Shown here: positions 56,546-64,000 of the stretch, piece by piece
How the letters are laid out: each line of letters begins with the position of its first letter
Position numbering within the stretch: the first letter of the stretch is position 1
Assembly (NCBI RefSeq): GCF_000224145.3
Contig: NC_020172.2
Coordinates: forward strand, 4,803,961-4,867,960
Direction: 5' to 3'
DNA: 64,000 nt
Source of the DNA: Ciona intestinalis
Taxonomy: Eukaryota > Chordata > Ascidiacea > Phlebobranchia > Cionidae
Made by a program: the position numbers and the translations under genes
The notes under the pieces: model-generated
The model's input: only the letters and a program-made list of their open reading frames with translations
Databases searched by the model: none
Told to the model about the DNA's origin: nothing

Positions 56546-59500
56546 GTGAAAATATTTTAGTAGCATGGATGAGAAACAACATTTATATTGTATGAGTCAA
56601 AAACTTTATACTGCATTAAATAACATTAGTCGATAAAAACAATTCAACACCCTTGATGAAAGCATCTACAAATTTTTACAAAGTTTATAAAGACAGTTAA
56701 TTTAAAATGAACATATAATGTGATGTACAATCATTGCCTTCTAGTTTAGTACCAAAACTGAACATTTGTGATTTCGATTTATCAGATTGTTATGTGTTCA
56801 GATATAATTTTAATTATTGTTACTAACTTAAGTTACCTCTATCTGTTGTATAGGGTGCTGACCTCAGCCGCTGTAAAGCTGTGGATCAAACACATGCTCA
56901 TCAAGCATTTGATTATTTTTGAAAAGTAGTTTTACAAATTAGAATTGGATCCTTTTGTTAATAAGTTTGTAAAAAATTTTTTTTTTTACAACGATACGTA
57001 TGTTGAGCTAGTAGTTTTACAAGTTGTCAACAAAAATCTTTGAATTTGTTGCACCATATTCACAGCTGTTTATAGTGAGTGGTGCACATAAAAAACAAAC
57101 ACTTCTAATTTGTTTAAATTGATTAAAAATGATAAAAAGTTTTAATTCTTTGGTTTACAATATGAAAATGAAATTGATTCATTATTCTGAAAACCTAAAA
57201 GTTTTGGTGATAAAACAAAGTTCAATAAATGGTTTTGCCTAAAACATTATCACTTTCACAAAAAAATGTTAAATGGACCCAATGTCGGATAGTTGTTAAA
57301 CCATAATACGACTATCCTGTGTGTGTCAGTTGCTCTACTGTTTTAACATGTTTATGAGTTTGTATTAATTACAGTTACACATCTCATATTAACATAGACA
57401 TAGTATGCTTGAGTTATTATAAAGATCTTATACTTACAGCCGCCTCCAGAAGTACTACCACCTACAAAGATAAAGTTTAAATCACCTTTACAAAAAATAT
57501 ATCGAAGTCAGGATAACCTGTATACACATTGTTTCATTTTTGTGTTTTAGAATTTTTGTTTTAGCAGAACATTTGTAAGTTCTAATAGGTTGGCACAGAC
57601 TAAAGCATTTATCAGTGTAAATTAAAATTTTTAAGTACAATTTTGGCATTTTTACTGTGGTACTGTTGTAATAACAATAAAAAACTCGGTACTAAAAAAA
57701 ACCAGTCACAATAATGTGCTCAGCTGGAAGCCTCGCGAGCTCTGGTAACAGAAAGATTAATTATCTTAAAAATAATTGGAGCGAACAACTGGCAGAACAA
57801 CTCTTACCTTCTTTCTCAAAATTTAGATTTGTTTCAACAGTACCACCAACTTTCTCATTCAATGAAATCATCAACTCTTTCAACTCTGCCATTTCCTTAA
57901 CCAAACCTTCTATCCTTCCTGTGAAAACAGTATTAGTAGCTTGAATAAGAAATGACATTTATAGTATGACATCATTGGTCAAAAATATACTTTAAAATAT
58001 AATAAGTATATAAAAACAGTCAGTTGACTCAAATTAGGGCAACAAGAACTTAACCTATATAGAATAGATCACGTTTTCTTACTTGCAGAAACATCTTTAA
58101 CGGGCTCCTCTTTTTCTTTATTTTGGCAAATTTCTGTAAATAAAGAAATTTTAGTTTTGTGTATAAAGAATTGCAAAACTACCTCAAGCAAACCAGATTA
58201 AGATTTATCTAGTCTATCGGGTTATAACTTCTTATATCTTCAGAAATATGGAATAAATACAATTTATATATCCTCTTGTGGTGGGACTGCTTCGACAATA
58301 CATGTTGAGCCACTACGTTAGAAAAATTGCCGTAAATTAGGTGTCTTGCCTAAGGAACCACTATAGCCTCTAGGTTGAGACAAGCCCTCTAACGACTGTG
58401 TCATTGCACCAGGCTTAAAAATTTCCCATGATAACACATTTGGCCAAACAAATGAGATTTACCTTTACATGAGATTATAGTAAAGTCCTTAAGGTCACCC
58501 AGTATGTCATAATGCTCTTCTATTATATCACTGACTTCTTCCCTTAGCTCTTGTAAGAATGTCCCATTCTCCAATCTGCGACGAACTGTATGTTCTTTGT
58601 CCAGCTCAGTAGTAATATCAAATGTAACGCAACCCAGGGAAAATGATAAAGCATTGTATCCCAGCTTGTATAAGCCATAACAGATCACCATAACTGAACC
58701 ACCTATGGCCAACAAACGCCGAACATCAAACTGCCGAAATATAGCAGTAGCAAGGTTGAAGACGTGGTCTTCCAAGAGAACAATGTATTCTCCTGATGCA
58801 TTGACTTGCAACTGGCACTGACCAGTAGTTTCAACCTTCACTCTGATTAGCGACGAAGGTTCTACGTTACGAACAGCAACAGTGTTTTCTGCCATATTTC
58901 AGAAAAGAAAACTTTAGTTAAAAGTCTGTATACTGTTAATACATGGAAGTAGGTTATAACCGCATGGGACAGCCATACAACGGCACAGATTAAATTGCCA
59001 CTAAAATATGCCTTTTTTTGTAAACTATACTTTTTCGTATGGAATGCTGGTCTCAAAAACCATGATAAAATTCCTGAGTCATGAATAATTTTATGATTTG
59101 ATTTTAATCAAACGATTTAGGACTAGATGCAGAAATTAATAATTGAGATATGTGAAAAGAAGCAACAGCAACTGTTCAACAAAAGATCTAACAACTGACA
59201 GAATAACATTCACCTTGATGGTTAAAAGTTTGAATTATTCCAACAATATCATGGCGGCCCAACTCTTTCATTCGGTTGATCAAAACTTTTATCTTTTCTG
59301 TGAAAAATTAGCTTGGATAAGAAATAACATTTAAATTGTGACAACACCGGTCAATAATATTATAGTTTTAATAGGAAACTGCATTTAATAGGAAAATTCA
59401 ATTTTAACAGGTTTGACAAAAATGCCTTCAATTATTTACAAATAAATAAATAAAAGTACCTTGTTCTTTACCACAGCCCCAGAGATTACCTTCTTCTAAA

Positions 59501-61125
59501 AACTGAAATAACTCAAGCGCAGTACCAAAGCTTCTGCAAATATATGTTTCCATTAGGTGTGTAGCGTTGAGTGAGCAACAGATTAAAACTAAGTAGGATT
59601 AGTAGTCTTGAATGAATAATTTGACACCGCTTTTTATAATTCAATGAATGTAACTTGCTTTATCCTCGCGTGACCGGAAATGACAGTTGTTATAACACGT
59701 GTGTTCTGTTTCATACACCTCGTACCAGCTTACGAGTGACCATGTATGTTACTTTGTGGGTGATTTTTTTTATTGGAGCTGGGTTGGAGCAATTGCCGTT
59801 AAGTGTCTTGCCCAAGGACACATATGCCCACAATGGTAGCAGCGACGAGCCTTGAACCCATTACCTCTGGGTTAGAGACAGGCGCGCTAACCAAATTTGC
59901 CACGGCGCCGGACTAATAATGATAATTAGTTCATGTTGAGATATTTCAAAAACCAGGATTTTGACTCCAACTCTTAAAAATAATTCTAAGTTAAAACTCC
60001 ACTGTGAGGTCGGGGTGTATGAATACACTATTGGTGTCTGGTGTATAAGATGACGCCCATGTTATAACTCGACAGTGAGCATGAGGTGTATGAATATAAC
60101 ATGTGTGTATGGTGTATAAGAAGACACCCATGTTATAACTTGACAGTGAGCATGAGGTGTATGAATACACTATGTGTGTCTTGTGTATAAGAAGATACCC
60201 ATGTTATAACTTGACAGTGAGCATGAGGTGTACGAATACACCATGTGTGTCTGGTGTATAAGAAGACACCAATGTTATAACTCAACAGTGAGCATGAGTT
60301 GTTTAAATACAATACGTGTTTATGGTGTATAATAAAACACATGTCTAGTTTTTCAAACCTGTTCTCAGTACAGTAACCATAGTGATTGCATAATCTTCTT
60401 AAATTGTCTTCATCCAATAGAGAAGCAACTCTTTGAAGCAATTCCTCTAAGGTTGTCACTCGGCTAAAGTAAAGTTAATATTTATAAGCGTTGTGATCAA
60501 CAATCTTTTAAAAATGTTTGGCTGCTGAACCAGTTTAATTTGAATTGTTTTTTAAAAAGTAGTTTTGTACAGAATTTGACCAAAATAAACTTTAAACAAA
60601 ACTATGATTGACATCAATACTGTTATTGCTATAAAGTTACCGAATACCTTGTTGGTTGTTGCTCAGCAGTTGCGACTGATGGTCCAGCTGGCTCTTCCCG
60701 TATTTCTTCATAGGTGTAAGTTATATAAAAATAAATTTATGAGGTACCATACAATCAAATATCACTTATCATCTTACGGTATTTTCAATACTTTAATATA
60801 AACTTTATATAAACTAAATTTGTGAATACATTTGTTCTTAAAATACTTCATTGCCATTTTTACAACTTTTATATAATGTTTATAACATTTATTGATATAT
60901 TTACTGTATTGTTCATGTATTAAATCTTATGAAATGTTGTAATATTAAGAATACAAATGTAAATAATTCCATTTAATCATTGCACAAAGATACAAATGTA
61001 GAGATTTTGTTGCCCTGTAAGAAAACCTTTATTGTTACAAACATTTACTTTACAATATGAAAAGTGACATCACAAAGTAGAATATGCAAATTAAAAAAAC
61101 AAACCTTACCATTTAGTTCAGCCAT
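56542..61125 (-). CDS. Death-effector-domain-like protein with extra domain (316 aa)
   Basis: Exons 61125-61110, 60705-60648, 60463-60359, 59533-59460, 59297-59214, 58888-58463, 58133-58083, 57918-57808, 57461-57438 and 56543-56542 (TAA completed there) keep phase throughout; the sum is 951 bases. Residues 25-112 resemble a death effector domain: LEELLQRVASLLDEDNLRRL, then ALELFQFLEEGNLWG, then IKVLINRMKELGRHDIVGII, with the usual charge patch and R-H-D turn. Residues 112-254 are one exon with a hydrophobic stretch (LLAIGGSVMVICYGLYKLGY) and the segment GCVTFDITTELDKE..LENGTFLQELREEV. I do not recognise this domain with certainty. The tail has acidic, coiled-coil (KEMAELKELMISLNEK) and Gly/Ser parts. 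Skipping exon 57461-57438 would give a different C-terminus (ELAKLMAKSMEKMHRVKVIK). DED proteins assemble caspase-activating or NF-kB complexes; that role here is inferred. Confidence 0.68.
59641..59913 (-). mobile_element. tRNA-like SINE, full length, minus orientation
   Basis: The tail TGAATGTAACTTGCTTTATCC is at the left and the head (GTCCGGCGCCGTGGCAAATTTG on minus) is at the right. The body contains GTCTTGCCCAAGGACACATATG. It lies in the intron between DED exons 60359 and 59533. Confidence 0.82.
60000..60350. repeat. 71-bp minisatellite, about five units, inverse orientation
   Basis: Repeated GACAGTGAGCATGAGGTGTA and GTGTATAAGAAGACACCCAT. It directly follows (on minus) the exon 60463-60359, so a frame runs on from the exon into the array without being coding. 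Confidence 0.88.
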
Positions 61126-62340
61126 TTTCACAAGAAAGATGAAAACACAGTTTAATCTTATCGCGTTCAAACTTAAAATAAGTTCCAGCAAACAGGGAAC
61201 TGCCCTACAAAACAAAACAAGCCTGAATGAATACCTAAGCTACCATTGCTAGACAGACAACAAAGACCCTTTTTAAATATAAGCTTTCATGGACGCTTGG
61301 AAAATGTCCCAAACAATGAGATTGAATGACACCTAAAGCATGAAACTTAAGCTGAGGAGCTTTGACAATAAATTTAAAAAGCCATCAACTGAAATATGTG
61401 CCACAACTCTTGGTTATTGTGGTCATTAAAAAATCGAAAAATATAAGGAATACAAATTAAATAGCAAAATATAAGCAATAAACGTGAAATATTAAATCTG
61501 ACGAACGAAATTGGAAAATGTCCCTCTAGTCATTTAACGTTGGTTTCACTTTGAAATACTTTGCGAGGCAGGCGCAATTATTATTGAAGTTTGTATACAA
61601 TGCTATACAACTGGTTATGTGTATGCAAGTCTGATGTCATTAGCAAAACTGAAAGTTTAAAAACAATTATGAATACTGTTAAGAACATTCAATCTCAACA
61701 TTTAGCGGAAGACAGTTTAGCGGAAATTAATTAGATTGAAACCTATATTAAAAGACTTGCAAAGCAAAATGTTTTACATATTTGATGTATTTGCAATTTT
61801 ATCTTATACACCTTACACTATTAATCTCAATTAAAACAAAAATATTCTTCCCTTCCAAGGCTACCCACTTATGGTGTAATTAATGACGAGTTTTACATGG
61901 TCCAGTTTTACAGTTCAACATTTGGTTCCGCCTTTTTGTAATGCTCATATACACATCTTCATTATCAACCATTTAAAAGTTACTCGCTTATTCTCTAAAG
62001 CGCAGTTCTCTTTTTATTTCGATTTATTTTTTATTTTTTTACTGCCTGGTTTTTTTTTGAAGGGGACCTTGTATGATAGAACAACTACAACAATCAATGT
62101 TAATTCTGCTTCTCTAACACTTCTATGCTTCTGCATATTTAAAAACAGACTAATCAAGTGCTCCTAGCTTTAGTGACTTACTCCACTGCACACCCCGCAT
62201 TCCTTACAAAGATTATGTCAAAAACTAAAGCTAAACCTAATAAACGTCCCTAAAATTAAAACACACCAAAATATAATAACTCACATTTCTATTTATTTTC
62301 TACAAACAACAATTGCTTATATACAGCTGTAACTATCTGA
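61126..62340. other. Intergenic, no gene seen
   Basis: AT-rich sequence upstream of the DED gene's first exon. I see no exon chain. The frame at 61883-62167 is hydrophobic and T-rich with no splice context. Confidence 0.4.
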
Positions 62341-62369
62341 AACACTTCCACTAAACCTACTGAATGCTC

Positions 62370-63410
62370 TCTTGTCTGATTCAGTAGGCTAAGGATGTGT
62401 AGGTTGAGTGGGTAGTTCCTACTTATTGTGATGCAAACCATCTACAGGATGTTAATATGAGGAGGCAAAGAATATAGAGCTGCAAACTCCACACAGCGAT
62501 GCAGGCTATTTGCATAGATTTAACAAACTGCCTACATATAATAAGTTGTGATGCAAACTATCTACACTTATTTAATGATGATGCAAGCTTACTGCATACA
62601 TTTAATACAAGTGCAAACTAACTGCATATAATTAACAGTGGTGCAAACTGTTTACTTTATTTAATACTGTGCAAATTATCTACACACACCTTTAATGATA
62701 ATACCAAATATTTATACGTTTTTTACTTTGGTCTTAACTGTCTACATTGCTTTAATAGTGATTAATAAACCCAGTGCGACTGATATCCTGTCTGATTCAA
62801 CTAAGTAGGCTGAGGATGTGTAGATTAAGTGGGTAGTTCTTACTCATTGTGAATATAATTATTTACAGGATGTTAATCTTAGGAGGCAAAGGATACAATG
62901 AATAGTGCTGCAAACTCCACATATCAATGCAGACTGTCTGCATAGCTTTAATAATAAATTACAAACTGCCTACATATAATAAGTTGTGGTGCAAACTATC
63001 TACACTTATTTAATGATGGTGCAAGCTTACTCCATACATTTAATACAAGTGCAAACTAACTGCATATAATTAACAGTGGTGCAAACTGTTTACTTTATTT
63101 AATACTGGTGCAAATTATCTATACACACCTTTAATGATAATGCAAACTGACTACATATAATAAGTTGTGGTGCAAACTATCTACACTTATTTAATGATGG
63201 TGCAAGCCTACTGCATATATTTAATACAAGTACAAACTAACTGCATATATTTAAGTGGTGCAAACTGTTTACTTTATTAGTGATTTATACCGTCCGCTTA
63301 TATTAAATTGTGATGCAAACTGCCTACATTTATTAAATTGGGTACAAACATGGACATAATTTTAATGGTAATGCAAACTATCTGTTTTCGTATTCTCACT
63401 GGTGGTACAA
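62370..63410. repeat. Diverged tandem repeat, 30-bp units in about 430-bp blocks
   Basis: Units such as GTGCAAACTAACTGCATATA..TTTAATA occur many times with variable ends (ATCTACACTT, GTTTACTTTA). Larger blocks starting at CTGATTCA..AAGTAGGCTGAGGATGTG repeat at about 62.38 and 62.79 kb, with further partial repeats to 63.4 kb. A related start occurs at 51.19 and 52.84 kb. Confidence 0.75.
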
Positions 63411-63579
63411 ACTGACAAATTTGCCAAAAAAGTATTTTAACAGTACTGGTGCCCATGTGTATTAACACACACTGTGTCTGGTAAGACAATAATAGCTGCA
63501 AGACATATAAACTTAGCAATTTTTAAAAATACTTGTCATTAACAAAAACAAAACATTTTTTTATTGTTTTTATTTTATT

Positions 63580-63637
63580 TTAATCTGTTCCATGAATTTT
63601 TCCATTTTTCAGTATTTTTAATCTTCTCAATAAGTTT
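63580..63637 (-). CDS. Terminal exon of a second death-domain gene (partial)
   Basis: It is nearly identical to 53371-53314, the last exon of the death-domain gene. In the same phase it reads NLLRRLKILKNGKIHGTD and stop (two differences: Lys to Arg and Phe to Leu). The acceptor AACAG is kept, and the sequence then runs into the gap at 63643. Upstream exons must lie beyond the window or in the gap. The 3' flank (63400-63560) also matches 53140-53300, so a block of at least about 250 bp is duplicated at 10.3 kb distance. Confidence 0.55.
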
Positions 63638-63642
63638 CTGTT

Positions 63643-63692
63643 NNNNNNNNNNNNNNNNNNNNNNNNNNNNNNNNNNNNNNNNNNNNNNNNNN
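63643..63692. other. Assembly gap (50 N)
   Basis: It interrupts the duplicated death-domain locus just upstream of its last exon. The 300 bases after it hold no recognisable exon. Confidence 0.95.
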
Positions 63693-64000
63693 AAAAAGAT
63701 ATACGCAAATATATTTAATTCGTAATTATTTTGTTACCTTAAGCTTTTAATGTAAAAAGGAGGGGAGGCAATACTTTTAATATAAGGATTAAACAGAAAA
63801 AATGCTCAGCTTATTGCGCCCTTGGACACTAATAATGTGACAGTTATTAGGAAACAACAGGTATAGAAAAAATTGTTTGGCACGTTAAACTGCATACATT
63901 TTAAAACTTCTGAACTTAGTTGGACAATGACTTATGGGTTGGGGAATACTGGAAGCTCTCCCAGTGTTGGGGTGAAGCTGCATTTGTGGATTCACTTTAA

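Noticed and set aside
58401..58895. Treating the ATG at 58895 as the start of a separate gene
   Set aside because: An acceptor (GAAATATGGCAG) inside the ATG codon region joins this exon in phase to the preceding DED exon, so it is an internal exon.
63298..63519. 73-codon frame on minus
   Set aside because: It falls in the diverged 30-bp tandem repeat and its flank, with no exon features.

Overview
The window is animal nuclear DNA, AT-rich and intron-rich. It is very probably from a solitary ascidian of the Ciona type. I base this on the small GT-AG exons, the dense short elements with G-rich ends (TAGTAGGGTGGGG...), the tRNA-like SINEs with the tail GCAAGTTACATTCATTCA, and the FAM32A and Piezo homologues. 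No bacterial or viral gene is evident. Assembly gaps lie at 3979-4028, 27926-27975, 37292-37791 and 63643-63692. I built the exon models by hand from splice sites and reading phase, without transcript data.

Layout. 1-3960: no gene recognised. 4099-7473 (+): two neighbouring genes for single-pass membrane proteins whose cytoplasmic tails carry PPxY/LPxY motifs. 7857-10965 (-): a six-exon gene for an unknown basic 395-aa protein. It is divergent from a three-exon gene (11901-13230, +) with two copies of an ERICH3-like motif. 13.2-17.1 kb: mostly short terminal-inverted-repeat elements. 17533-18803 (-): a C2-like protein with an R-SNARE-like C-terminus, divergent from FAM32A (19942-20304, +). 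21752-33743 (-): a DAZ/Boule-like RRM gene. Its 9.2-kb intron is full of duplicated non-coding modules, including a repeated hairpin with compensatory changes. Upstream of it are CCAAT/CRE promoter-like modules and five evenly spaced TGACGTCA sites.

38-64 kb, all on the minus strand, is the most interesting part. A 25-exon gene (52132-38785) encodes a predicted 1,075-aa 'mini-Piezo'. It has the last two transmembrane units, anchor, outer helix, extracellular cap, inner helix and C-terminal domain of a Piezo mechanosensitive channel. The remaining roughly 1,600 residues of the blade are replaced by about 190 residues of short, charged exons. Directly upstream are death-fold genes: an 87-aa death-domain-only protein (54411-53314), a death-effector-domain-like protein (61125-56542), and the terminal exon of a second death-domain gene at 63.6 kb. 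These genes share first-exon design, flanking intron sequence, 3'-UTR-like sequence and a 71-bp minisatellite with the mini-Piezo gene. This points to local duplication and possibly to exchange of the channel's N-terminus.

How genes may work together (inference only): the two divergent pairs may be co-expressed, the PY-motif pair may recruit NEDD4-type ligases, and the mini-Piezo/death-fold cluster could link mechanical gating to death-fold signalling. The last idea rests only on linkage and shared exon ancestry.
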